Assembly (NCBI RefSeq): GCF_016906535.1
Contig: NC_057380.1
Span: forward strand, 434,001 to 498,000
Source of the DNA: Rhizoctonia solani
Lineage: Eukaryota; Basidiomycota; Agaricomycetes; Cantharellales; Ceratobasidiaceae
Length of the DNA: 64,000 nt
Direction: 5' to 3'
The notes beneath the pieces are model-generated. The model had not been told where the DNA came from, did no database searches, and was given only the letters and a program-made list of their open reading frames with translations. Position numbers and translations under genes: made by a program. Of the stretch, positions 48,735 to 61,178 are shown one piece after another. Within the stretch, counting starts at the first letter, position 1. Each line of letters opens with the position of its first letter.

Positions 48735-49996
48735 ACTCCCTATCCATAATGAGTGGCTGATTCAGCAGATACATATATGTACCTTTCATTGGGGACTTAG
48801 AATGATAGAAGACATCAATGATCATTTCCCCACATAAAGCTAATTAAGGGCGTACTGCGGCCTTTGTCGAATCGTGGAAAGGTACGACGCTTCAATTAGA
48901 TTGCACTCGAAGCTGGTCTGAAGATTAGGCAAGTAATCGAAACGAAAGGACAAGCAAAAAGATAATCAAATACTTACATTACGAGTACTGTACTGAGTTA
49001 CGCTTATGAGCGTTACTCGTTACCATTTCAAGACTGATTAGTTCTATTGATAACATAACGCCACTCGTTGACCGTCAATCCTTGCACCAGTCATTCATAA
49101 CGGACTCGGGACTTGCATACCACCCAGTCATATCTGAAAGTCCAAGTTTGGGCGAGGGTGGATTCATGTCAAGCTCTCAACCACTATACGCCGCATATAA
49201 GGTCGGATGAGCGTGAAAGGCCAATCTTCGGCATGTAGTTGATTGGCCTGCGTGGATCGTATCACTTTTTTCCCTGGCAGCAGATAGCACACAGTTATAG
49301 TAAAAGGACCTTGATCTCAAGTGAGTCTTTGATATTTTACAAGGTATGTGATTTTGATTCTTTGGACAAATCGGTCTTTAGAGATATCATTTTGTCAAGG
49401 TTTATGCTCGTGAATAATGGCTAGTCAATTGTAGATCTGGTTGCCCATCAGAGATCGCAAAATCGCCCTTCAGTAATACGAAATGACCGGACTTGTGTCA
49501 AATGTTCATCGAAGCTCAAATGGTGCGGCATCTTTGGTAAAGGGGTTGTTTCACCCGGATCTCCTCCGACAAAGGTAGTAAATGTTGGTCTGCTTTCCAT
49601 GTCGCATTCATTCGATGTATGCACGGCCGACCAGTGTTTAGGCAGAGGTCAAGTTTGCTCGTGGAGTTGCCACAAACCTTGTTAAATACCCTTTAGTGAT
49701 TTCCTTGGATTTATTAATCAATTTGGCTACAGGGCGGGGCCGTCTAAATTTGGCAGTATGCCGCTGTCCATGTTTATAGTCACGTGTGTTTGGATGTGGA
49801 TCGACGTCGGCTACTATACCCCTAAGTTCTGACCACTACCTCGAGGGTTGGCGTCAGACCCGTTGGAACACTTGCACATGATATACAAAGAAGAGGGGAG
49901 GGTGAGTATCCTTTGTCTTATCTTTCGTTGTCATAGCTCCACTGGTTTTATTGATTACTCTTACCCTTTGGTTGGGGCACACACCTGTGGTAGATA
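44840..49996. other. Gene-poor AT-rich region
   Basis: About 5 kb without a recognisable gene. Open frames are short and without motifs (for example 46744-47072 minus, 47444-47659 plus). A run of 30 T lies at 48704-48733. Confidence 0.45.
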
Positions 49997-52900
49997 TGTA
50001 CACACCGACACGCAGACGAGATTCCGTCTCTGATTCAGTTCATAAATTTACACCCTCGAAGCGGGGCCAGGCGGCCTTGGACGCGCTAGCACTTGGATAT
50101 GACGTCCAGCTCCCCGACTGCTCGTATGTCACCTACGTTCTTTTTCTGCTCCAATATTTCGCTGATTATTGACTGAACACCACGTGTGTTGAAAACGTTG
50201 TTTGTCAATACAACTGTATTTGTGACATGGTCCATAACTAGGTTTGCGCTTCTTCCGCGCACAAGTGTCAGCGAACAGGCACTTGCTTCTTTCGTCTCAA
50301 CTGGAATTCAGCAAGCTGAACAACTACCTCGGAGTACTAGTTTCGCTGACCAGCACAGACATGCAGCTTCTACTTCTAAGCAACATCGCAATCGTGGTTC
50401 GGATGTTGCCGAAAAGAAGCGGTTTGCCCGACAAGTGCGGTCGCCGGTCGCAGACGCCCGCCGTACGAATCTAAATGAAGATTGGATAATGAATCATTCC
50501 ATTTCTGAATCCTCGGTCGCTCCTACCCCAGATTCATCATCTCGGGCATCCACCTCTTATCGACCCAACATATCCCAATACGTTCTCGATAGTCCTCACC
50601 GCTCAAAGATCAGACGATTCGGCCTACCGAGACACCGAGACAACTCCGGGATGAATCTGGTTTCGTCTCATCCTCCGAGAAGTATGGCCGATGTTTCATA
50701 TCAGTCTTCGCCTGTTCGACGTCACTCGATGATTATTCATCAAACTCCGTCCGCTCGACCCCAGAGTCAGAACAATCCTATCACTTAATTCCGGCGGCAT
50801 CTTCGACCTACGATAATGAAGATTCCTACAGACTTCCAGCAACTAAGGTTACCCACCCGTAGTCATCCAAATCGACCTTCACCGTTGCCATCAATGACCC
50901 CGTTGCCAGATCACGAGCGTGGAACGTTCCCTCGATGCATACTTTTCTCCACGTAACGAGGAATATCAAATTAATATTCAGCAATTGGGAGGAAGTGCTC
51001 AATACGCTAGGATTCATGCTGGGATCTCAGGAACACGTTCTTATGGGCAGCCTAGTAGCACTCGGTCCCAGGCACTTAAGTCGCCAGTCTGGAGCGTATC
51101 AGGAGCTAGGGACTCCCACGCCGACCGTGTAACGAGACAACTGCCGAAGAACGAGGTACCCCATGGTGACCCCGGCCCGTCTCGTTCCCATCACCATCAT
51201 TCCAGCTCGGAACCACCGTGCCAGTCACAAGCGTTTATCGAAATAGCAGGCCTCACGCTGGTCCGCAACGATCCCAATTCACCCCTTCATTAATGGTCTC
51301 TCCAATGCCTTCTTATGCTACGTCTCCCACATCAGGGCAACACGTCTCGGATAAACCCCGTCTCCGCGTCACTACACAATCCATTCCGGGTTCCTCGACT
51401 CAGTCTCTGCGGAGCGCCCCCTTACCGTCCACGACGACTTCATCACATACCACACCATTCCACGACGACGACGAGGCCTTCAAGGTTCACCCCGAACGCG
51501 CCGCCGTCTCAAGGATGGAAACGCTTCTGATGTTGAGTGCTTGTCGAGCTGAGGGTGTGGGCTCTAGATCGGAGGTAATTATGGGTCATCCCACTGCTGA
51601 CGGTGTTGTCATTGTGTCACCGGTTCACGACCATTTTGGATACCCCGGTCTTAGCCCACAAACGGCTGGGCACAATTATCAGACCTTGACGCATCCTAAC
51701 CTCTTGGGCTTGAGCGACATCAAGATCCGAGGTCCGCCAGAAGCGCCTGGAGATATGGGTTTTCGAACGGGCGCTGTAATTTCGACTCAGGAGAGGTCAC
51801 CAACTCACCGCCGCGCGCGACAACGTAGCGGTTCGGTCGGCGCACCCACTTTGCCTGATTCTACTCACCGAGCGAGGGGACACCATGGGTCACACCGCAG
51901 CCGCCAACGCTCAACCTCGCTCATTGTTCAAGGACTGTCACCCGACGCGGTCAAGAAGCTACGTATGTACGAGCAAATCAAGTACCAAGGCAAGGGGAAA
52001 CCGGAGAGTTTGAGGGAAATCGTTGGATGCACCGCTAAATATAGGTTTACGGAGCGCGAGCCAGGAAAAACGCGATACTCTCCTTATCAAAAGTAGGTCA
52101 ATTCTATTCGTTCCCTATTTGGGGTGTTAATTAGAACCTAGACTCCCATTTCTGCCGCCGAGGTTCCATTACCGTCATCTCCTATTCTTCTCCCTACAAA
52201 TCACCAGAAAGAACCATCTTTTATGGCCTCTCAAGTTCCCGATCCACCTTCTCCACGTAACGTCCCTCTGCCCATATCTCCTCCTCAGTCTCCCGATCTA
52301 TGCGCCCCGGTTAATCATTCAGCACCCCCTATATCGTCTCTTATATCCTCCGACTCCTTGATCAGGTATCATGCGAGCCAAGGAATCAATCACCTCGTCC
52401 TATAAGGACTCGGCAAAACACTCAAAGTGGACGGGTAGTACCGACTCTGCGACTGATCTCAAGTCCAGACATGGTAGATCCGCAACTGGACGTGGGCACA
52501 CCACAGACCGAATGCACCGAGAAGACCGAATGCGCTTCAGAAGGAGGCGTGACATCTGTGGACGATCAAGCAAGCCTCAAAAGTGAAGGACTAAAGCTCG
52601 AACCTCAGTTGGAACGTATCTTGACTCCCCCGCCCGCTTTTTGGTCTCCTCCGCCGAATTCAACTGTCATACGAACGTCGGCCCCGTTACCGTTGCTCCC
52701 TGCTGCAAACGTATCCACGCCAACCGCGCGAGCAACGTCTGTTTCAATTCCGAGCGCTCGTACCTCATCTGCTCCGCCTCTTCGGCCGATGTCTGTCCCT
52801 CCTCCTGGTGATTCTTTGCGTGTTGGTGAGTCTGAAGATGTGAGGCGAGCATGGAGTTGTCAGCCCGCGACTGCCGAGTTGCCCCCTGTAAAGAGCTTTG

Positions 52901-54621
52901 CTGGAGACTGGAGACAGTGCATGGTCATTGAACTTTCGGATGAGGAAGAAGAGGAAGAAGAGACGACGGATACGGATTTCAGTGAATTGGAAGATGAAGA
53001 AGTGGATGATTGTCAGGTGCTGGACGCGACTGACGTTGCTGCTGACGGAGATTTGATGACATTGCCCGAACTGAAATCGAAATCGGTTGGTGGTGCCGAA
53101 ATGGGCTCTGCGAATCAGGATAAACCAGCCGAGAGCAGAGAGATGACCAAGGGGGTTGTGACACCCGGAATCGGGTCGGGTATGTGTTTTGCTTTAGCGA
53201 TCCATTGGGATCTTGGGGCTTAGTTATAATAACAGGAGTCAATGCCGTTGAGGCAGTTCAGCATGCAATTGTCAAACTTGCATTGGATAATGCGGGAGCT
53301 GTGCATTCCCAACGTGCAATGCAGGCGCGGCCCAAGCGTCCAGCCGCCCCTATCCGCACTGGATCGATGACGGGAATTTATCCAACGATGAACCAGCCGT
53401 TTACGCGGCGCTCGTTAGATTCCGAGCACTATCGCGACTCGAACCCTCTCCGTGTTCTACAGAGTCAATACTCGACTACGGCGCCTCGCCCGAGCCATAT
53501 TCACAACTTGCCTGTATACCCCCATCTTTCTGCCAATCCTACTCTCGAATCCCTGAGGTCAGGATTGGAGTTGCGTGCTGCTGCCAGCGCTAGTGCCATC
53601 GAAGAGGCGGTACGAGCCCGCAGTGCCTCGCCCGGCGTTACGCCTCAAGATGGGCATGGGCCAGGCTCCCGCTCAAATCCTGGGTTTATCCTTCCGCCTC
53701 GACTTCAGCGATTACAGAGTGTTCATCCAAGAACGACAGCACCGATTCCTACACCACGTTTGGAGATTCCCTCCCTTCCCTCCCCACGCCTTGATATTCC
53801 TGCCCTTCAGCAACGTCGGTCACCTTATGAGTCACCACTCCGATCGGCTCCTCCAGTCGCAAACCTATACCCTGCTCCCTTTAATGCGCCCCAGTATCCT
53901 GTGATGACTCGACAGTTCCCGATAATCCCCTTGGTGCAAGGTCTAAGTCACGTGGCTCCCAGCATTTACACCTCCCAAATGGATCAGCTAGCGCATACTC
54001 CGAGGCACTCCGCCTCCCCCGAGGCGCTGCCATCTTCAATCGAGCTCATTTGACGAGTATTTTCGACAATAAGCCGGTTCCACCGGCTCCTGCTACGGCA
54101 CCTCTGCCCCGTAACAACAGCGGAAGATACAAACGTCAGACACAGAGGTCAGCCGAGGCTGTGTATCCAACTCTGAAGATTCGAAGCTTGCTCCTGTAGT
54201 CGCTGCGCCAATTCCTTCTCCGGAACCGATCGCCAGCGCAGAAACACCCACTACCCAGTCCTCAACTTCGTCTCCAATGCCAAAGCAAAAGGGCGGGAAA
54301 AAGCGTTGGCATAAGCACAGGAAGAACCCCACCTCTGAGCAAGCCAAGGCCGGTACTCCGACCTCCAGCACGTCGGGCGTCCCTTCTAAACCTAAGGAGT
54401 GTGCTAATACTCCCAAGGAGAGTGTGCCTACGCCCAAAAAACCTTCACCTTCTCCCCCTAAGAAAAGCTCGGCTTCCGTATCTAAGAGCGATTCGCCTCA
54501 TATGGCGAATGAAACCCCAAGCTCAGCGTCAAAACCGAAACGCAAGCATAAGTCTCCTAAAAGACACAAACCCGCCAAATCTTGTGCCGTCCCGACGGCT
54601 GTTCCCGCTGTGTCTACTTGA
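49997..54621 (+). CDS. Ser/Pro-rich, probably nuclear protein with acidic SIM-like motif
   Basis: No family recognised. Exon 1 likely begins MYTPTRRRDSVSDSVHKF at 49997 and is followed by an intron to about 50243. The rest is rich in Ser, Pro, Arg and Thr, with few ordered segments (VKKLRMYEQIKYQGKGKPES near 51960; GDWRQCMVIELSDEEEEEEE at 52903-52959). The acidic stretch VIEL-SDEE is a classic-looking SUMO-interacting motif. The C-terminus is Lys/Pro/Ser-rich (KRKHKSPKRHKPAKS), fitting a nuclear localisation signal, and stops at TGA 54619-54621. The reading frame switches at least six times (about 50755, 50870, 51218, 52400, 53180 and 54050-54180), too often for simple introns. It is either a pseudogene or carries several base-call errors. 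Confidence 0.5.
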
Positions 54622-55412
54622 TTCGCTTTTTCGTTCCCGACTTGGTCTTGGTACTTTAACTTTATTGCAATAATCGCTGTCTGTGGTCGGATTGTTTTCG
54701 GTTTTGTTTGCATGATTATCTCTGTATTTTTTCGTCATAATGTAAAATGTATATACATGAATTTAGGATCTTTGCATGATCTTACTCGGCTGTTCGCACG
54801 TGTGATACATCTTGGCTTTAGTCTTGTAGGTTACGTGAACTTGTTGACATTGGCACACGCATGGAAGATCGGCGCTGTGCCCACGACTTCAAATCAAATC
54901 TGCAGGCTGGATTGAGAGTAATTATCAAACCGAACCTTGGCCGAGATCAAGTTGGTCGGTCGAAGGAGTTGCGCGTGAGCGACTATTGCCAATAAATGCG
55001 CCGTATATTCTCCTGTCTCGGCGCCTCACCCGACTGTTCGAGCTCGGAGTTTTGTGAGAAGCAGTCATCTCCGAGGGCTCGGCTTTATGAGTTTCAAAAG
55101 CTTGTGATTACGGATGGCCACTATCGGTCGAGTATTGGGAGGCGCATATACATTAGTCAAACACTACCCGGCTGGCTGTATTTTAATAGCAAAGTTACTC
55201 AGGCTATCCGGTCGATTTTGACTGGAATCAATATCATAATGAGAGTAATGAGAATAGTGAGCATTTGTATTACTGCCAGCTCAAGCTCGACTAGGATTCT
55301 CCGTGTTTTTCAACATGAAGAGAGTTCAGTTCCTCTTCGTGGAAGTACTTAGAATAAATGCATGGGCTATGAAATGATTTGAACGACCGTTCTTGGTGAA
55401 CTAGTATGCTGG
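54622..55412. other. Intergenic region
   Basis: A frame at 54996-55352 lacks recognisable motifs. The end of this stretch is the promoter of the AA9 gene. Confidence 0.4.
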
Positions 55413-55420
55413 TATAAAAG
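55413..55420 (+). promoter_or_regulatory. TATA box of AA9 gene
   Basis: TATAAAAG, 60 bp upstream of the ATG at 55480, a good match to the consensus core promoter position. Confidence 0.65.
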
Positions 55421-55479
55421 GCTCGTCGCTGTGACCATTTTCGCTACACTCATCGAACACCCACCACTCTTTTCACATA

Positions 55480-56969
55480 ATGCTCGCTCTCCCTGCTCTT
55501 CTACTCGCTGCGGCAACTTCTGTCCTTGGACATGGTTTTGTCCAGGAAATCGTCGCGTCCTCTGGGACGTATACCGGCTACCTCCCTTACAATGACCCGT
55601 ATACCACCCCCGCTCCTCAAAGAAGTATTCGTAAGATTCCTGGTGAGTCTTCTCTTCTTGATGCTCCTTCTCTTCTTACCTTAGCCTAGGTAATGGGCCA
55701 ATCGAGGATGTCACTTCAATGGATATTCAGTGCAACGGGGGAGCTGTACCCGCCCCCGCGATAATCAAGGTTGCAGCGGGCTCCAATGTCGCTCTGTAAG
55801 TATTCATCTAATGTACGGGCATCTACTCTGATCTAGTCTGAAAATTCCAGTAACTGGACCACTTGGCCTGACTCCCATATAGGCCCACTTATCACATACA
55901 TGGCCAGAGCTCCATCAGATATCACCAAATGGAGTCCAGGAACATCGTGAGTATTAAATGGTGGATTATGCGATGAGGTATATGCTCACAATATTGATGC
56001 TTTCCGACAGAGCTGTTTGGTTCAAGATCGATGAGTCGGGTCTTTCAAATGGAAAATGGGCTGCAACAGACATTCTTACTGAGAACAAGAGTATTTATAC
56101 TTTCAAGGTTCCTGCGTCGTTGAAGGCTGGCCAGTACCTTATCAGGTGGGCTTAAACATACCCTAAATCTGAGACCCCATAATGCTTAACATCCGGACCT
56201 TCAGGCACGAAATCATTGCGCTTCATTCGGGTACGATTCTGAGTTCAAGCAATGTTCAATCAATGACCTTCTCTCAAGCCTCCACCCAAGGTGGTGCTCA
56301 GTTTTATCCGTCATGCATTCAGGTCGAAATCACCGGTTCGGGAACTGAAACAGGTCCTTCAACTTGTCGCATTCCCCGGAGCGTACAAGTCGACCGACCC
56401 CGGCGTGAGTGCTCGTGATTCTACCAAAAATTCAACTAATATTTATGTTTGTAGATCCTGTTTGACCCCTACAGGGTGCCACTTCTTACCCGATCCGTGA
56501 GTTATTCCCCATTATACAGGTTAAATGCCTAACCGATGGCTTCTTTTTAATTACAGCCGGCCAGCAGTGTAAGCACCCGAAATGTTTGATTTGAAGGCCT
56601 TTAAATGCTAATATTGAATGCAGCTGGACTGGAGGCTCGTCTTCTGGGAACGCCCCTACTCCTGTTACCACTGTTCCTACTACTGCTCCTGCCGCTACCA
56701 CAACCGCTCGCCCTACAACTCAGGCACCTGCCAGTATGTACCCAATCTCCCACTAGAAACACCTGTTGATGCCTTTTTAGACTACGCCTCGTCTGGACCC
56801 GCGGGCTCGGTCGCTCAGTATGGGCAATGTGGTGGCCTCTCGTACACTGGAGCGACTGTGAGTACCCAGATAGTTATCGTAAACTTGCTCACACGAATGA
56901 TACATTGCAGACTTGCGCTCACCTTATACATGCAAGCGCCTCAACGACTACTACTATCAGTGCTTGTAA
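55480..56969 (+). CDS. AA9 lytic polysaccharide monooxygenase with CBM1
   Basis: Secreted copper enzyme that cleaves cellulose oxidatively. The signal peptide MLALPALLLAAATSVLG ends directly before HGFVQEIV, so His1 becomes the mature N-terminus of the copper histidine brace. The second brace His lies in DSHIGPLITYMA. The family block RHEIIALHSG and the axial Tyr in GGAQFYPSC are present. A Ser/Thr/Pro linker (PTPVTTVPTTAPAATTT) leads to a CBM1 starting SVAQYGQCGGLSYTGAT and ending DYYYQCL with TAA at 56967-56969. Many short introns. Three places need one extra base to keep the family frame: near 56361-56365, 56470-56474 and 56919-56922. Each looks like one missing C, so this is either a recent pseudogene or an assembly artefact. 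Confidence 0.88.
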
Positions 56970-57548
56970 CTGGAAGGAGGTATCACATCAATCGGTTACA
57001 ATAACTATGGTCTCGACATGTTGGTATAACCTTGCTTCTAATAATATATTGCTTCTTCGAACGCTGGGCCACAGCTTCCTTGGCATGGATAAACTCACTA
57101 CCGCTCCCTGGTGCTGCTCTCACTCATGCTATTTTGCTACCGACGATATAAGTATACCAAGTTTCCGCGGAATTCGACACAATTTCTGACAGAACATGCT
57201 GAAAACGGTCCATGTAAACATTCGGAATTTTTTGATCAGACTATTACATAGACCTTTTTAGTACATTCTAACTCGTTTGAGGTAGCCACAAAAATCTCGA
57301 AGATACGTACGACCTCCGATAGGTTTCCGGCTAATAACACAAGACTGCTCGTAAGGAATTTCCGTGCCTTGTATTGACACAGTGTATAGTTTCACCCTCA
57401 GTTGATACATGACTTAAGCACGAGAACCTATCTGATATCATTTTATGATTTATTAATGGAATGCATATATACATGATATAATTATCAATAGTAGCCATCA
57501 TTCACCAGTTGAAAAACTTCGCGCAAAACACTGATCAATACTCGGCAC
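56970..57548. other. Downstream region of AA9 gene
   Basis: No gene recognised; AT-rich flank. Confidence 0.4.
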
Positions 57549-57882
57549 CAGAGTTATCCTCTACCCGCCCGCCCGCGTTGGCCACGAGACCCAGAACGGT
57601 GAAGGTTGGGAAATCACCACGGCTGCGAAGCAGAGGGTGCACCGCGCCGACCGCGAGTCCGGCTCGTGGGTGGGTGGCCAAACCAGCCTTCGTGACCTCG
57701 GGATGGTGGGTGGGATAAAAATGACACCAAAACGTGCGACGGCACTCGGTTGTGCGAGGCCAGAAGGCGGAGGCGCTCGGACGCAAGTCGACACGGCTTG
57801 AAGCACCCAGTCACGTGACTTGCTACATGCTCCAGCTAAGTCGCTGTTTTGAGTCTCCACAGGCTTCGTCGCGAAACGTCCA
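57549..57882 (-). repeat. Dispersed repeat copy 2
   Basis: The minus strand begins GGACGTTTCGCGACGAAGCC, then GCGACTTAGCTGGAGCATGT, GTGTCGACTTGCGTCCGA, CCCACGAGCCGGACTCGCGG and TGGGTCTCGTGGCC, ending AGAGGATAA. It matches copy 1 (split by CACTA) and copy 3. No coding capacity; the class (SINE or MITE) is not resolved. Confidence 0.78.
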
Positions 57883-59185
57883 GATGGGAACGGAACAGAA
57901 CCTGTGGGTAAGTGTGCGGCTGATTTTTGGATAGTATGTGCGTAACAGGCGGGAGAAACAAAGGGTTACTAATATATCGAAACCCAAAAACTAGAAAGAA
58001 ATTTCTTCAAAAAGTATATTGATGGTACGGAGGGCGGTTAGGAGAAAATAACAGCGCGCGAATGGAACAGACATGTGGTATGGGGATAATGCACAGATCG
58101 ACGACGGTTACGCAATCGTGTGTATACACAGGGTTAATACCCTACCCTTTACTCAAACCCGGGCTTGTGTGCCCTCGCCAACCTTGGCTCGCGTTCTTTA
58201 AACAACTAACAGCGCTTAAAGAATAGCGATTATCTGGTGAGCAGCTTGTGTAGTATCATATGGGTTCAGACTCAGATTTAATTGTGCGCTCCCTCACCCA
58301 TTTATTCGGAAGCCTCGAGTGTATTAAATGCAAGCTCACAGTTCGATCGTCTTTTGTGGATTTGAGCGCGACTGGAGCCTCTGTACTGCATTTAGAGGCG
58401 CATCTCAAGTCCCGCTGATTCGAATCAAATTGTATGACCAATAGCCGGCGTACTTGCCTGAACTCCAATCATTTTAATTGATTTGCGATCAATCCGTGGG
58501 CGGCTTCCCCGGTGATCTCCACTAACATGTTTGGGTTCGCCCTGCCACAAGCCTTCTTCACCTCATTTCTTTGCATTTTCTAAGGCGTCTCACCTACCAT
58601 CCGAGTGCCGCTCTCTCTGGAGGGCCATAGTCTATTTTCCAATATTGAGAAACCGCTCGTTGAGTTTAACATTCTCTACGTACTCAAATATCACCATACT
58701 CCAATGTTAGTTGCTCCATGGGGCTTGTGTAGCTATCGTTTTACAGTTCCGAGCACGTATACACCATAGCCACACCATAGCCACAGTATGGCCTTTCAAG
58801 TTTGGTTGAGAGATTACCCAAAAAAATTCTTCTGCGAGTTTCCCACCTACAAAAACGATGCTTCGTGTAAAATATCCCGATTGAATTGTGTACTGCCCAT
58901 GCGCACACCTATACGAACGTAATGATTGCGGCCAAGCGCCTAGGGCTGTACGATCAGACACGTATGCAGGCCTACGTTTCAACCCTCTTTTATTGCACTG
59001 GATGACGGCTACCAGTATCTTGAGTGCTGAAGGGTGATGGGCCTCATGCCCGAGAACTGAATTCAGAACTCTTGGCCAGCGGCAAAGATCGAGAATATTT
59101 GAAATAATAGGCATACTGCATATATAAAACCTCAAGCTTGTCTGAGAGGCGTTGGTATTACTTGCCTCTGACTACTCCTCGCCCC
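57883..59185. other. Intergenic region
   Basis: The 142-residue minus frame at 58707-59135 has no recognisable domain and no exon context. No gene called. Confidence 0.4.
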
Positions 59186-60218
59186 ATGGTCTCCCTTCGA
59201 TATTATCCATTGAAGTTCGTGGCCGTTTCCTTGCTGTGGCCGAGTTTTGTTTCCTCAGCATCAACCCCCAATTGTGAGCATTCGTGTGGTATTTATTGAT
59301 GCGTAATCTGACTCTGCATCCTACAGTTTCCCAGAATCCAGGGAATAAGAAAGAAATGAGAGCAGAAACGAAGGTGCACGAGAAACATGGAAATTCGGGG
59401 TTATACTGTATAACAATCTGACGGCCTTGGATGTCCAATAAGTTGATTATTGGTTAGTTTTACCGGTTCTATACTGACATTCTTTTACAGGGCCAATGGA
59501 ACTGCTAGGATGGCTAGGAAAAGGCTCAGCTTCACAGACAAATCCGATCTGGCCATCTGTCCCTTATGAATTTGTATTCGATTACATCGCGGAGAGTTTG
59601 GAACCCATCTCTACTCTAGCAGGACCATCGGTAGTTCCATCAAAGACCTTTGACCAAGTCCACGGTACCCAGTATGACATCATCCTCGTCCCAGGTGGTA
59701 CGTATTCTCAACGCGAAGCCGATGTGGCGCACCAACTAATCAGCTGCGCCCTAAATACAGCCGCTGGGAGGGTGGCTGGAGAGGTGTCACCCACGATCGT
59801 CAATTTTGTCAAGAATCAGAACCCGGGCCTCAAATACTTGCTCTCCGTCTGCACTGGTGCTTGGATCGTAGCTAATGCAGGAGTACTAGAAGGGAAAAAT
59901 GCAACTACTAATAAGGCTGCGTTTATGAGAATCAAAGTGGGTCTTACTACGCCTGGTATGAAAAACTAAGCCCCCTGACTTCAATTCGCCTTGAAGAACG
60001 AGACTAGTACAAACATTAATTGGATTCCGAAGGCGCGATGGGTCGTCGATGGGAATACATGGACAAGTTCGGGAGTAAGTGCCGGCGCTGACATGGCTCA
60101 CGCTTTCATGGAGTTTCTCGTTGGAGATAACTTCACTACAGTGGCCCGTAATATTGTAGAGTGGAGAGCAGCAGAACAAGGCGACGACCCCTTCGCTCAT
60201 GAGTGGGGACTTGCCTAG
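59186..60218 (+). CDS. DJ-1/PfpI (class I glutaminase-like) protein, probably secreted
   Basis: Exon 1 starts MVSLRYYPLKFVAVSLLWPS and ends FVSSASTPN, a good signal peptide. The DJ-1/PfpI domain follows: WKFGVILYNNLTALDVQ and GPMELLGWLG, then YDIILVPGGT and the nucleophile elbow SVCTGAWIVANAGVLEGKNA with the catalytic Cys. The end has RWVVDGNTWTSSGVSAGADM and TAG at 60216-60218. This matches the isonitrile-hydratase-like branch of the superfamily; the substrate is unknown. Introns lie after STPN, after LDVQ and near 59935-59990. The intron after LDVQ has TAAGTT instead of GTAAGT at its donor, and an in-frame TAA precedes the ERNESRNEG part, so one or two bases may be missing there. The core domain from 59494 to 59936 is open. 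Confidence 0.82.
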
Positions 60219-60324
60219 ATCTGTCAGGTACCAAGTATGCCAGAGATTTATTTGCTGTAATTCTATTCTCCGCTTCTCAGTGTTGATCTTACTACCTTCT
60301 TGAGACTATTATAGTCCTTACTAC

Positions 60325-60641
60325 TTATTCACTGCCTTCTTATCTGTGTCGGGTGCGAGACCCAGACCGGTAAGGTTTGGGTAATCCCGTGGCTGCAAGG
60401 CAGCAAAGGTGGACTGGGGGCGCCCGACCGCAAGACTGGCCCATTTGTGGGCGACCCAAATCCGCTCGTAACCGTCTGGGGTGATGGACAAGCGAAGGCG
60501 TATTGAAAAACTCTGTATGCGAAATCGGACGGTGGGGGGGGGGGGGTTGAGGTACAAGTCGACACAACGTGAAGCGGTAGCCACTGTATTCCAGCCAAGT
60601 TGCTATTTTGCGTCTGCATAAGCTTCGTCGCAAAACGTCCA
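60325..60641 (-). repeat. Dispersed repeat copy 3
   Basis: The minus strand begins GGACGTTTTGCGACGAAGCT, then GACGCAAAATAGCAACTTGG, GTGTCGACTTGTACC, a C-run, GGTCGGGCGCCCCCAGTCCA and TGGGTCTCGCACC. Homologous to copies 1 and 2 along its length. Confidence 0.78.
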
Positions 60642-61178
60642 AATCCAACTACCATTTAAATAGTAGCTTGGCTCCGTTAGATATACAGGCTTTTGAGCCC
60701 CAAAACTACTTATCTCAACTCATATTTGTCGAAGCCACTAGCCTAATCGGCATTACAGGACCTTGAGTAATGGACATCAGTCTAGATTTTCTGAGCAAAA
60801 AGACGCGAGCTTTACCCGCCCTCTGCTAACCCGATTCGCTGAGCACACCTCGACTTCTATGCTTCCATTATTTTGGACGCTTAAGAGAGTACAATGACGC
60901 GCATGGGCAACTTCACATCGTAATGACTAACACCTTAATTAGAATCTAGTTCAATGCGGGCGACCTTTACTTGACAATGTATTTAAGCAAATAGACAGCT
61001 TCTTTTCTGGATATTTACCAAGTATATTCAACTGCAATTCATGTAAAATGATGATAATGGAAGCAAGGTAAATAGTAAAAAAAAAAAAAACAATTGCATG
61101 AAAGCACGACCTCAGGGGCATAAGACTATAAACATAAACTACAAAAACAGACGCACAAAACAATCAGGCGTCAGGAAG
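60642..61178. other. Intergenic region
   Basis: AT-rich sequence with an A-run at 61077-61090. No gene recognised. Confidence 0.4.

Noticed and set aside
58707..59135. 142-codon minus-strand ORF
   Set aside because: No recognisable motif, no upstream or downstream exons, unusual composition.
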